A stretch of 64,000 bases of DNA from Streptomyces fragilis. GTDB taxonomy: Bacteria; Actinomycetota; Actinomycetes; Streptomycetales; Streptomycetaceae. The stretch lies in contig NZ_BEVZ01000002.1 in assembly GCF_003112515.1 (NCBI RefSeq), positions 620,001 to 684,000 on the forward strand. Direction: 5' to 3'. This document shows positions 18,224 to 27,061 of this stretch, piece after piece; the stretch's first letter is position 1; every line of letters begins with the position of its first letter. Both the position numbers and the translations under genes were made by a program. The notes beneath the pieces were generated by a model. That model did no database searches. It was given only the letters and a program-made list of their open reading frames with translations, and was not told where the DNA came from.

Positions 18224-20656
18224 GTGACCATCGACAACCAATCCCCCGCCGATCCGCCCCCCACCGGACTGCCCCGCGCCTTCGGGCGCAGCTTCGCCCG
18301 CGGACACCACCAGGACGGCCCGCTCGGCCGGCTGCTCGACCTGCCCGCGGCGGCGTCGGTGATCGAGATCCGCGGTGAGCGCTGGTCGGGCAAGAGCACC
18401 CTCCTGGCCGACCTCTGCCGGCAGGCGGCCGACGGAGGCTGGACCGTCGCCGCCGGCAGCGGAGCGGCCCCGTCCCTCCACGGAGTGCCCTTCGGGCTCT
18501 TCGTCGACGCCCTCGACGACGTGCTCACCGCGTCGGACGACTCCGACGAGGCCGGCGGATGGCCCGAGGAGCGCAGCACGCTGCTCTCCGGCGTGTTCCC
18601 CACGCCGGAGCAGCCGCTGCCCCAGGGCCTGTCCGGTGATCCGGTCGGCCGGTACCGCACGTTCCGGGCCACCCGGCAGCTGCTCGGGTCGCTGGGATCG
18701 TCCGGCGGCCTGCTGCTCGTCCTCGACGACGTGCACCGGGCGGACGAGGCGTCGGTGGAGCTGCTGTCGTACCTGCTGGTGAACCCGCCCGCCGGATCCG
18801 TCGTCATCGCGCTCGCGCACCGTCCGCGCCAGGCCGACCACACCCTGCAGAGCCTGCTGAACCAGGCGGTCGCCGACGGCCGGGCGCACCGGCTCGGCCC
18901 GCCGCGCCTCACGGAGGAGGCGGCGCTCGCCCTGCTGCCGGAGGACATCAGCCGCGTCCAGTGCGAGCTGATGCTCGCCGAGTCCGGGCACAACCCGGGC
19001 CTGCTCAAGGCGTTCGCCGCCACCCGGACGGTGCACGGCGGGGACCGGGCCCCCGTCCCGCTGCCGCTCGACGTGCTCACCGACTGCCTGCGGGACTTCC
19101 GGACGCTGTCGCCCCTCGGGCGGCTGGTCGTCCAGGCGGCCTCGGTGCTCGGGGACACCGTCGACCCGGACGTGCTCAAGGACGTCGCGCAGATCGACGA
19201 CGAGCAACTGCGCACGGCGATCGACGAACTGATACGCGAGGACCTGCTGCACACCGGCCGTCTCTCCCGCCGGCTGCGGTTCAGCAGCCCCTTGCTGCGC
19301 GCGGCCGCCTACCAGTCGGCGGGACCCGGATGGCGGCTGGGAGCCCACGACCGGGCGGGCCGGCGGCTCGCGCGGCGCGACAGCGGGCCCGTCGAACAGG
19401 CCCGGCACCTGGGGCACAGCGCCGTCATGGGTGACGACGACGGAGTGGACGTGCTGCGGGCCGCGGCGGCCGAGATCCTGTGGGCCGACCCCGGTCAGGC
19501 CGCGACCTGGGCCCGCACCGCTCTGGACCTGTGCGGGCGCACCCGCGACACGGGGCGCGAACGCCTCCTGCTCGCCGCGGCGCTCATCGCGTGCGGGCGG
19601 CTGCGCGACGGGCTCGCGATGCTGGAGTCGCTGCCGCAGGCCCTCACCGCGACCTGCGCGGCACGGACCGAGACGGCGGTGCTGGAGCACACGGCGCTGA
19701 GGTTCCTCGGCGGCCACGAGGAGGCGGGCGACCGGCTCGAGGCGGCGCTGGAGGCGGCCGGCGACGGGTGCGCGGAGCACCGTGCCCTGCTGCTGGGCAC
19801 CGCGCTGGCCGGGGCCCTGTGGACGGGACGGACGTGGCCGGACAGCAGGACCGCCGCCCTGCTCGACGCGGCCGGCGCGCTGCCGGACACCGCCCGGGGA
19901 CGGGTGTGCGCCCTGGCGGCGGCCGCCGCCGTGAGGGCGGGAGCCGTCGAGCGGGCCCGCACGCTCGCGGCCGAGGCCGCCGCCCTGCTCGACGAGGCCA
20001 CCGACGACGAGGCCGCCCGGCACCTGGACGGCCTCCTGCACCTGGCCCGGACGGAAAGCCGGCTCGGCTCCCCGGAGGCCGCCCGGGCACACCGGGAGCG
20101 GGGGCTGCGCCTCGCGGAGAGCCGCCGGCTCGCCCTGTTCGTGGCCCAGTTCGCGATGGACGTCGCCGTGGCGCAGGAACGGCGGGGGGAGCGGCGCGAC
20201 GCCGCCCGGCACGCCGCGGCCGCCGCCTGGGCCGCCGCCACGACCGACAGCGCGCCGCTCCTGGAGGACGCCCGCGCCCTGTGCGAACGCCTCGGTCCGG
20301 CCGGTGACCGCGGCCCGCTGCGCGCCCTGCCCACGGGCCCCGCCGGTGGCACGCAGGAGCGGAAGGCGGAGGCTGCGGCGCCCGTGGCGGCCGGCCCGCC
20401 GCGCAGCGAACTCGGCTCGCTCAGCAAGCGCGAGCTGGAGATCGCCGTACTGGTCAGCAGCGGCCGCACCAACCAGCAGATCGCCCGGGCCCTCGCCGTC
20501 AGCCACAAGACGGTCGAGACGCACCTCGGCCGCATCTTCAAGAAGCTGATCGTCTCCTCGCGGGCGGAGGTGGCCGCCATGGTCGGCCGCTCCAGCGGAG
20601 CCCGTCAGCGCTTCTCCGCCGACCGGCTCCACGGCCCCGCGCTCCAGGCGGGCTGA
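18224..20656 (+). CDS. LAL-type LuxR family transcriptional activator
   Basis: This 810-aa regulator is shorter than most LALs (about 900). It has an N-terminal ATPase module with Walker A GERWSGKST near residue 50 and Walker B LLLVLDDVHRAD near 165, a middle helical/TPR-like region rich in Ala and Arg, and a C-terminal LuxR helix-turn-helix at about 725-785 (LSKRELEIAVLVSSGRTNQQ, then IARALAVSHKTVETHLGRIF). It is the regulator nearest the NRPS block and reads towards it. It is the most plausible direct activator, possibly through the GTCRGG-N6-CCCGAC dyad, though I cannot show that. Confidence 0.9.
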   Translation: MTIDNQSPADPPPTGLPRAFGRSFARGHHQDGPLGRLLDLPAAASVIEIRGERWSGKSTLLADLCRQAADGGWTVAAGSGAAPSLHGVPFGLFVDALDDVLTASDDSDEAGGWPEERSTLLSGVFPTPEQPLPQGLSGDPVGRYRTFRATRQLLGSLGSSGGLLLVLDDVHRADEASVELLSYLLVNPPAGSVVIALAHRPRQADHTLQSLLNQAVADGRAHRLGPPRLTEEAALALLPEDISRVQCELMLAESGHNPGLLKAFAATRTVHGGDRAPVPLPLDVLTDCLRDFRTLSPLGRLVVQAASVLGDTVDPDVLKDVAQIDDEQLRTAIDELIREDLLHTGRLSRRLRFSSPLLRAAAYQSAGPGWRLGAHDRAGRRLARRDSGPVEQARHLGHSAVMGDDDGVDVLRAAAAEILWADPGQAATWARTALDLCGRTRDTGRERLLLAAALIACGRLRDGLAMLESLPQALTATCAARTETAVLEHTALRFLGGHEEAGDRLEAALEAAGDGCAEHRALLLGTALAGALWTGRTWPDSRTAALLDAAGALPDTARGRVCALAAAAAVRAGAVERARTLAAEAAALLDEATDDEAARHLDGLLHLARTESRLGSPEAARAHRERGLRLAESRRLALFVAQFAMDVAVAQERRGERRDAARHAAAAAWAAATTDSAPLLEDARALCERLGPAGDRGPLRALPTGPAGGTQERKAEAAAPVAAGPPRSELGSLSKRELEIAVLVSSGRTNQQIARALAVSHKTVETHLGRIFKKLIVSSRAEVAAMVGRSSGARQRFSADRLHGPALQAG

Positions 20657-20702
20657 GAGCCACGCCCCCGCACCCCGGACGGCAGGACCGCCGCGGCCCC
20701 GC

Positions 20703-21431
20703 TCACAGGGCCGCGGCGGCGGCCGTCCGGGCGGCGGCCGGGCGGGTCGCGCAGGCGGTGACGAACCGGGCGAACAGGGAGTCGTCGCCGGACACCTCGG
20801 GATGCCACTGGACGCCCACGACGAACCGCCGCGAGGGGTCCTCGACGGCCTCGGCCAGACCGTCCTCGCTGCGACCGGTGACCCGCAGGGCGCCGGGGTC
20901 GTCGATCCCCTGGTGGTGGTGCGAGTTGACGCGCGCGCGAGGACCGTACACCTCGGCCACCACGCTGCCGGCGGCGAAGGACACCGGATGCTCGCCGAAC
21001 ACCCCCTCGGCGGGGCAGTGCCCGGTGTGCCCGAGCACGTCGGGCAGGTGCTGGTGCAGGCTGCCGCCGTACTCCAGGGCCAGCAGCTGCAGCCCGCGGC
21101 AGACGCCGAGGACGGGCAGGCCCCGTTCCAGGGCGCCGCGCAGCAGGAGCATCTCGGCGGCGTCCCGCAGGGGCTGGGCGCGGTCCGTCTCCGGGTGGCG
21201 GGCCTGGCCGAGGAGCACCGGGTCGATGTCCACGCCGCCGGGCAGCAGCAGCCCGTCGACCCGGTCCAGCACGTCGGCGTCCAGGTCGTCCGGCGGCAGG
21301 ACGACCGCGCGGCCCCCGTTCGCGGTGACGCCCCGCACGTAACTCTCGTGGATGACCGCGGCCCGCGCGTCCCAGATGTTCCAGCGCGCCTGCTCCAGGT
21401 AGGAGGCGATCGCGACGACGGGGCGGCTCAC
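20703..21431 (-). CDS. Class I glutamine amidotransferase-like (gamma-glutamyl hydrolase/PuuD type)
   Basis: This 242-aa peptidase-C26 type enzyme has a complete triad: Cys in VLGVCRGLQLL near residue 113 and His/Glu in VGVQWHPEVS near 210. Relatives remove gamma-glutamyl groups (PuuD) or supply ammonia. GTG 21431 overlaps the stop of the PLP enzyme gene upstream (GTGA), so the two are coupled. In this operon it could remove a gamma-glutamyl mask from a pathway amino acid or release ammonia from glutamine. It is the last gene of the leftward operon. Confidence 0.85.
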   Translation of the reverse strand: MSRPVVAIASYLEQARWNIWDARAAVIHESYVRGVTANGGRAVVLPPDDLDADVLDRVDGLLLPGGVDIDPVLLGQARHPETDRAQPLRDAAEMLLLRGALERGLPVLGVCRGLQLLALEYGGSLHQHLPDVLGHTGHCPAEGVFGEHPVSFAAGSVVAEVYGPRARVNSHHHQGIDDPGALRVTGRSEDGLAEAVEDPSRRFVVGVQWHPEVSGDDSLFARFVTACATRPAAARTAAAAAL

Positions 21432-22768
21432 GAGGCCACGGCCTGGGCGTGACGCGAGGTGGCGGGCGTCGTGCGCAGGGCGTCCGCGCACAGGGCGAGC
21501 GCCGTCTCCAGCAGGGGAGAGGTGCTGTCGACGGTCGCGCCGAAGCGGCTGCGCAGGCGCAGCGCGGCGACCCGGTCGGCGAGCTCCCGCGACGGCTCGG
21601 TGTCGTGGACGGCCGCGGCGAAGACGTCGGCGAGCTCGACCAGGTCGTCGCCGGCCAGCCCCTGATAGGTGGGCTCGTTCAGGCCGATGCGCACACCCTG
21701 CCCCGCGAAGCCGGGGAGACCCGCCATGAAGTTGACCCGCAGGCCCGCGGCGAAGAGGCGGTCGCTGGCAATCTTCGGGGCGACGCCGTCCGCCTCGGTG
21801 TCCAGCCACAGCTGGTGCCCGGCCGAGTAGCCGCGGTCCTTCGCCGCCACCGTGATCCCGCGTTCGTCCAGGAGCCGCCCGAAACGCCGGGTGTGGGCGA
21901 CGATCGCCCGCGCGTACGCGGGCCCGCCGCAGTCGCGGAACTCCAGCAGCGCGATGCCCAGGCCGATCGTCGAGGCGAAGTGGTGGCTGCTGATCAGGTA
22001 GTCCTGCGTCTCCCGCACCCGCTGGTCGATCGCGGCGTCACGGGTCAGCACCACGGCCTTCTGCGGGCCGGGGAAGGTCTTGTGGGTCGAGCCGCTGAGA
22101 CTGTCCGCGCCCTCGTCCAGCGGGTTGCGGAAGGCGCCGCCGAGCACGAGCCCGAACCAGTGACTGGCGTCGACGTGCACCAGGGTGCCGGGGGACGACG
22201 CGCGGACGGTGGCCACCAGGGACGCCACGTCCACCGGGAAGAGACAGTGCGACTGGTCGACGTAGACCAGCGTCGGACGGACCCGCGCCAGCAGGTCCGC
22301 CGCGTGCTCCAGGTCGAGTTCGTGGGGACCCGCCCCGCGCAGGAACTCCACCCGCAGGCCCAGCCGGCGCGCGAGGCTCGCGGTGGCGAAGTGGCCGCCG
22401 TTCTCCGGGGCGATGGTCACGACGGTCGAGCCGGGGCCGCCGCCCAGCGCGGCGAGCACCAGCGCCATCGCGTTGAGCCCGCTCAGCGGCCGGACCGAGA
22501 CGTGCTCGGCGCGCCCCAGCTCCCGCAGCAGCGGCACGGTGAGGTTCATCTCCAGGTCGCGCAGGCGCTGCCCGCCGCGGAAGTGCCAGCGGTCCGGGTG
22601 GTCCGACTCGTTGAAGAAGTACCGGTGGTACGGGTCGAGCAGCAGCGGGAGCTTGGAGATCCCCGACATGGCGTTCTCGGACGGCACCATGCTCAGGCCG
22701 CGGCGGGCCTCGCTCTCGTTCTCCGCGAGGAGCCGTACGACATCGTCCAGCGTCACGGGGGTGTTCAT
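21428..22768 (-). CDS. SHMT-fold PLP enzyme, threonine transaldolase/aldolase-like
   Basis: This fold-type I PLP enzyme (446 aa) is related to serine hydroxymethyltransferase but clearly diverged from housekeeping GlyA. The PLP-lysine motif near residue 230 reads GSTHKTFPGPQ instead of TTTTHKTLRGPR, the Asp-x-Ser-His segment is VHVDASHWFG, and the folate-side EGYPG motif is absent. This pattern recalls the L-threonine transaldolase branch (fluorothreonine, obafluorin and GlyU pathways), which makes beta-hydroxy amino acids from threonine or glycine and an aldehyde. The aldehyde partner is unknown. It follows hypF by 26 nt, with AGGAG upstream of ATG 22768. Confidence 0.78.
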   Translation of the reverse strand: MNTPVTLDDVVRLLAENESEARRGLSMVPSENAMSGISKLPLLLDPYHRYFFNESDHPDRWHFRGGQRLRDLEMNLTVPLLRELGRAEHVSVRPLSGLNAMALVLAALGGGPGSTVVTIAPENGGHFATASLARRLGLRVEFLRGAGPHELDLEHAADLLARVRPTLVYVDQSHCLFPVDVASLVATVRASSPGTLVHVDASHWFGLVLGGAFRNPLDEGADSLSGSTHKTFPGPQKAVVLTRDAAIDQRVRETQDYLISSHHFASTIGLGIALLEFRDCGGPAYARAIVAHTRRFGRLLDERGITVAAKDRGYSAGHQLWLDTEADGVAPKIASDRLFAAGLRVNFMAGLPGFAGQGVRIGLNEPTYQGLAGDDLVELADVFAAAVHDTEPSRELADRVAALRLRSRFGATVDSTSPLLETALALCADALRTTPATSRHAQAVAS

Positions 22769-22794
22769 GAGGGGTGACTCCTGTCTGAGGGGGT

Positions 22795-25209
22795 TCACGC
22801 GGATCCACGGGCCGTGGCGCGCATCCGGGCGCCGGCCACCATCACCTGGCCGAGGGCGATGCCGCCGTCGTTGGTGGGCACCAGCCGGTGCGACCGGGCG
22901 TCGAAGCCCGCACGACGGAGTTCCACGAGGCAGTTGACGAGCAGGAACTCGTTGAGGAAGACGCCCCCGGAGAGGGCGACCTGGGTCACGCCGTGCCGGG
23001 CGCGCAGGTCCTCGCAGCGCTCGACGACCATGGCCACCACCGCGGAGTGGAAGCGGCGGCTGACCGTCGCCGTGTCGACGCCCAGGGCCAGGTCGGCGGC
23101 GATCTCCCGGATCACGGGATCCGGGTCGACGACCGTGGGCAGGCCCTCGCCGGCGGGCTCCTCGGCGCCGAAGCGGTACGGGCGGTCGGCGGGCGTCATG
23201 TCCCGCCCCAGCAGGCCCTCCAGCTCGATCGGCCCCTGGGCCTCGTACTCGGCGTGGGAACAGACGCCCAGCAGCGCCGCGACGCCGTCGAAGAGGCGGC
23301 CCATGCTGGAGACCGGCGGGGCGTTGAGGCCGCGCCGCACCATGGTGGTGTACACGTGGCGCTCCTGGTCGCCGAGGGCGCGCAGCGCGGGGAAGGACTC
23401 CTGGGCGGCCTCGGGGGAGCCGAGCGCGGTCAGGGCGAGCGCGAAGCCGGTGCGGACGGGCTGGTGCACCGCCATGTCGCCGCCGATCAGCGGGATCGGG
23501 CGCAGGTGCGCGACCCGCTCGGTCTCCTCGAAGCCGCCGAGCAGGAACTCGCCGCCCCAGATGGTGCCGTCCAGGCCGTAGCCCGCGCCGTCGAAGACCA
23601 CGCCGAGCGTGGTCCCGGTCATCCGGTTCTCCGCCATGCACGACGCCATGTGCGCGTGGTGGTGCTGGACCTCGACGACGGCCCCCGGGCGCTCGTCCCC
23701 CGCCAGGACGTGGGAGCGGAACGAGGGGTGCATGTCGACGGCGACGTGCCGGGGATCGAGTTCGTACAGCTCCGACAGGTGCGCGGCGGTCTGCTTGTGG
23801 GAGGCGAAGGTCTCGTCGTTCTTCAGGTCGCCGATGTGCTGGCTGACGTAGACCTTCGAGCCGGTGCCGAGGGCCACCGTGGTCTTGAGCTCGGCCCCGT
23901 AGGCGAGGACCGGCTCGGGCACCTCGTCGACCTCGACGGGGTACGGGGCGTAGCCACGCGAGCGGCGCACGAAGGTGACCAGCGGCTCCGCCAGCCGCGG
24001 ATGCTCCGAGCAGCGCACCACGGAGTCGTCGACGCGGACGTGGATGTCCCGGTCGTGGTGCAGGACGAGGTCCGCGACCTCGAACAGCTGGCCGAGTGCG
24101 TCCTCGTTGCGGTGGGCGATGGGATAGCCGGACACGTTGCCGCTGGTCATCACCAGGACGTCGAGGCCGGGACGGTCCAGCAGCAGGTGGTGCAGCGGAG
24201 CCGAGGGGAGCATGATGCCGAGGCTCGGATTGCGCGGGGCGATCTCCTCGGGAAGCGGGCAGTCCCGCCTCCTGCGCAGCAGCACGATCGGGCGTGCCGG
24301 GGACTCCAGCAGCTCCGCCTCGGCCGCGCCGCACTCGGCGACCGCGGCCGCGCCGGCCAGGTCGGCCACCATCAGCGCGAAGGGCTTGGAGTCACGCTTC
24401 TTGCGGGCACGCAGCCGGGCGACGGCCGCCGCGTTCCTGGCGTCGACCACCAGGTGGAAGCCGCCGACGCTCTTGACCGCGACGATCCGCCCGGCCGCCA
24501 GCGCCTCCGTCGTCCCGCCCAGCGCGTCCTCGCCGCCGGCGAGGGCCCCCGAGGGGCCGGACAGGGTCAGTCGCGGGCCGCACACCGGACAGGCGTTGGG
24601 CTGCGCGTGGTACCTGCGGTCGCCCGGGTCCTCGTACTCGCCGCGGCAGTCGCCGCACATGGTGAAGGACGCCATGGTCGTCTGCTCGCGGTCGTAGGGC
24701 AGGTCCTTGACGATGGAGTAACGAGGCCCGCAGTGCGTGCAGTTGGTGAAGGGATAGCGGTAGCGGCGGTCCGCGGGGTCGCGCACCTCCCGCAGGCAGT
24801 CGTCGCAGACGTGCGAGTCGGGCGCCACGATGGTGTCGGAGCGGCCGGTCCTGGCGCTCTGCCGGATCTCGAAACCCTCCGGCAGGCGGGCCGGGGCGGA
24901 GGCGCGGGCCTCCACCCGCACCTCCACGACCCGTGAGAGCAGCGGCGCGTCGTCGTGCAGCGCCGTGGTGAAGGCCGACAGCTGGGGGAGCGGGCCGTTG
25001 ACCTCGGTGAGCACCCCCTGGGTGTCGTTCAGCACCCAGCCGGTCAGCCCCAGGGACTTCGCCAGGGTGTAGACGAAGGGACGGTAACCCACCCCCTGCA
25101 CCACACCGCACACCCGGACGAGCCACTGTTCGGCGGGCGGGGCTTCGGCGGGCGGGGCGGGAGCCGGCCCGTCCGCGGGGCCGTCACTCGTGATGGTGAT
25201 CCGCTGCAC
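22795..25209 (-). CDS. hypF: HypF-type carbamoyltransferase
   Basis: This is a full-length (804 aa) HypF, which activates carbamoyl phosphate and transfers the carbamoyl group to the C-terminal Cys of HypE. Domains in order are acylphosphatase (about 28-115, VCGVVQGVGYRPF), two zinc fingers (CDDC/CTHCG and CGDC/CPVCG, about 130-215), a YrdC domain (about 230-410, LRARKKRDSKPFALMV) and a Kae1-like metal/ATP domain (about 430-790, VQHHHAHMASCM). Simple O-carbamoyltransferases such as TobZ lack the first two parts. No hypA, B, C, D or hydrogenase gene is in the window. It sits between hypE and a PLP enzyme in the NRPS operon. Confidence 0.93.
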   Translation of the reverse strand: MQRITITSDGPADGPAPAPPAEAPPAEQWLVRVCGVVQGVGYRPFVYTLAKSLGLTGWVLNDTQGVLTEVNGPLPQLSAFTTALHDDAPLLSRVVEVRVEARASAPARLPEGFEIRQSARTGRSDTIVAPDSHVCDDCLREVRDPADRRYRYPFTNCTHCGPRYSIVKDLPYDREQTTMASFTMCGDCRGEYEDPGDRRYHAQPNACPVCGPRLTLSGPSGALAGGEDALGGTTEALAAGRIVAVKSVGGFHLVVDARNAAAVARLRARKKRDSKPFALMVADLAGAAAVAECGAAEAELLESPARPIVLLRRRRDCPLPEEIAPRNPSLGIMLPSAPLHHLLLDRPGLDVLVMTSGNVSGYPIAHRNEDALGQLFEVADLVLHHDRDIHVRVDDSVVRCSEHPRLAEPLVTFVRRSRGYAPYPVEVDEVPEPVLAYGAELKTTVALGTGSKVYVSQHIGDLKNDETFASHKQTAAHLSELYELDPRHVAVDMHPSFRSHVLAGDERPGAVVEVQHHHAHMASCMAENRMTGTTLGVVFDGAGYGLDGTIWGGEFLLGGFEETERVAHLRPIPLIGGDMAVHQPVRTGFALALTALGSPEAAQESFPALRALGDQERHVYTTMVRRGLNAPPVSSMGRLFDGVAALLGVCSHAEYEAQGPIELEGLLGRDMTPADRPYRFGAEEPAGEGLPTVVDPDPVIREIAADLALGVDTATVSRRFHSAVVAMVVERCEDLRARHGVTQVALSGGVFLNEFLLVNCLVELRRAGFDARSHRLVPTNDGGIALGQVMVAGARMRATARGSA

Positions 25210-25221
25210 GATGCGCTCCGA

Positions 25222-26253
25222 TCAGCAGAGACGCGGAAGTTCCGCGCCCTGCAGCTCTTCGATCTCGCTGACCTTGCCGTCCTTGCCGACCATCTCGACC
25301 GCCTTCGCGGGCCGGTCGGTGACCTCGCCGATCACCACGGCCTTTCGGCCGTACGGATGGGCGTGCAGGGTCTTCAGGACGGCGTCCACCGCGCCCGGCT
25401 CGACGAAGAGGGCGAGACAGCCCTCGTTCGCCGCGTTGATCGGGTTGATGCCGAGCATGTCCGAGGCCATGCGCGTCTCGAAGTCGATGGGCAGGGCCTC
25501 CTCCTCCACGCGCACCGCACGGCCGAGGGCGGCGGAGTACTCGTGCAGGACCGCGGAGAGCCCGCCGCGCGTGACGTCGCGCATGGAGTGCACGGCGTCG
25601 TCGGGCACCGCCTTGTCGACGGACTCGATCAGGCCGTTGAGCGGCGCGCAGTCGCTGAGCACGTTCTTCTCGAAGCCCAGGCCCTCGCGCACGGACAGGA
25701 GATGGACGGTGTGGTTGCCGATCGGCCCGCTCAGGACGATCTTGTCACCGGGGCGGACGTCGGTCATCCGCTTCGGCGGGCGGTGGAAGACGCCGATGCC
25801 GGTGGTGTTGAGGAAGATGCCGTCCGCCTCACCGGGGCCGACGACCTTCGTGTCGCCGGCCACGATCTTCACCCCTGCCTCGAGCGCGGTCTCCCGCAGC
25901 GAGACGAGCGCCCGGTGGAGCAGGCGGATCGGGAAGCCGGTCTCCAGGATCATCGCGAGCGTGAGGTACCGCGGTTCGGCGCCGACCACGGCGAGGTCGT
26001 TGACCGTGCCGCAGACGGCGATCTTGCCGATGTCGCCGTTGCCGAAGAAGGGCGGGTCGACGACGAAGGAGTCGGTGGTCATCGCGATGTTGCCGGCCGG
26101 AACCGGCAGCATCGCGCTGTCCTCCATCTCGCCGACATAGACGTCGCCCAGCACGCCCACCATGAACTCGACGAGTTCCCGGCTCAGCCGGGCGCCGGTG
26201 CCGTGGTCAAGGACGATCTGCTGGTCCAGAAAAGATTCCGTGGCCGTCTGCAA
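25222..26253 (-). CDS. hypE: HypE-type thiocarbamate dehydratase
   Basis: HypE (343 aa) accepts a carbamoyl group on its terminal Cys and dehydrates it with ATP to an enzyme-thiocyanate, the source of cyanide for NiFe centres. The AIRS-like nucleotide fold is intact (GNGDIGKIAVCGTVNDLAVV, KIVAGDTKVVG, DVTRGGLSAVLHE), and the protein ends ELPRLC, matching the essential PRxC terminus. The start appears to be TTG 26253 with GGGAGC upstream. It is followed 12 nt later by hypF. Canonical residues suggest it can still make the thiocyanate; the acceptor here is unknown because HypC/HypD are missing. Confidence 0.93.
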   Translation of the reverse strand: MQTATESFLDQQIVLDHGTGARLSRELVEFMVGVLGDVYVGEMEDSAMLPVPAGNIAMTTDSFVVDPPFFGNGDIGKIAVCGTVNDLAVVGAEPRYLTLAMILETGFPIRLLHRALVSLRETALEAGVKIVAGDTKVVGPGEADGIFLNTTGIGVFHRPPKRMTDVRPGDKIVLSGPIGNHTVHLLSVREGLGFEKNVLSDCAPLNGLIESVDKAVPDDAVHSMRDVTRGGLSAVLHEYSAALGRAVRVEEEALPIDFETRMASDMLGINPINAANEGCLALFVEPGAVDAVLKTLHAHPYGRKAVVIGEVTDRPAKAVEMVGKDGKVSEIEELQGAELPRLC

Positions 26254-26333
26254 CGGTGCTCCCTGTCGGGTCGGGGTGGGATGGGACGGGCGAGGAGGAG
26301 CGGGCCGGGCCGGCCCGCTGCCGGGCGGAGCGG

Positions 26334-26921
26334 TCAGGGGGTGCGGAACACCTTGCGGGGCAGCTCGCCCGTCTCGTCGATCAGCCGGATGATCTCCGAG
26401 GACGGCTGGACCGTGGCGCAGTAGCCGTCCAGCCAGTCGAGGGCGCGGATCTTGTCGTGGTCGCGGGCGGAGACGACGCAGTCGCTCGGGACCCAGACGT
26501 TGTAGCCGCGGAAGAACGCGTCGGCGGCGGTGGTCTGGACGCAGATCTGGCCCTGCATGCCGGTCACGATGACCGTCTCGACGCCGAGGTCCTGCAGGCG
26601 CTCGTGCAGGTCGGTCTCGTAGAAGCCGCTGTCCTTGTTCTTCTCCACGAGGATGTCGGAGTCCTCCAGGAAGACCGGGAGGATCTCGGCGCCCTTCGTG
26701 CCCTTCTGCGCCGGGAGCCGGCCGCCCTCGTAGCGCTCGGCCACCGGGTCGTCCTCACGGTTGATCAGCTGCAGGTGGAAGACGTGGTGGCCGCGCTCGC
26801 GGATGTCCTTGAGGAAGCCGGAAAAGCTCGGGGTGGCCTCCGCCACCGCGTCGATCCGCTCCTGGTTCTTGTTGACGAGGTCGTACTGCAGGTCGTTGGT
26901 CAGTACCGCGATCTTGCTCAT
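26334..26921 (-). CDS. Isochorismatase-fold cysteine hydrolase
   Basis: This 195-aa member of the isochorismatase superfamily has the full Asp-Lys-Cys triad: Asp in LTNDLQYDLV near residue 10, Lys in LVEKNKDSGF near 90 and Cys in TGMQGQICVQTTAADAF near 128. Family members hydrolyse amides, carbamoyl groups or vinyl ethers (nicotinamidase, N-carbamoylsarcosine amidase, isochorismatase). It opens the isochorismatase-hypE-hypF-PLP-GATase unit, behind a copy of the cluster dyad. A carbamoyl- or amide-cleaving role tied to HypEF chemistry is attractive but unproven. Confidence 0.85.
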   Translation of the reverse strand: MSKIAVLTNDLQYDLVNKNQERIDAVAEATPSFSGFLKDIRERGHHVFHLQLINREDDPVAERYEGGRLPAQKGTKGAEILPVFLEDSDILVEKNKDSGFYETDLHERLQDLGVETVIVTGMQGQICVQTTAADAFFRGYNVWVPSDCVVSARDHDKIRALDWLDGYCATVQPSSEIIRLIDETGELPRKVFRTP

Positions 26922-27012
26922 GCCTGGCTGCTCCTCGGCATCGGGGAAGTCGTGGCGAGCTGTCCGCCACTCGTCGTGATTAGAAGATCTCCGTGGGGCG
27001 GCGGAGCCGGTA

Positions 27013-27030
27013 GTCGGGGGATCCCCTGAC
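27013..27030 (-). promoter_or_regulatory. Cluster dyad upstream of the isochorismatase-hypE-hypF unit
   Basis: On the coding (minus) strand it reads GTCAGG-GGATCC-CCCGAC followed by TACC, a perfect match to GTCRGG-N6-CCCGACTRC. The inner edge is 91 nt from the start at 26921. Confidence 0.65.
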
Positions 27031-27061
27031 CGGCTCCTCCCGGTCGCGGCCGGCGGCGTCC

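Noticed and set aside
22795..26253. Ordinary hydrogenase maturation locus
   Set aside because: No hypA, B, C, D, hydrogenase subunit or nickel gene is nearby; the neighbours are NRPS and amino acid enzymes.
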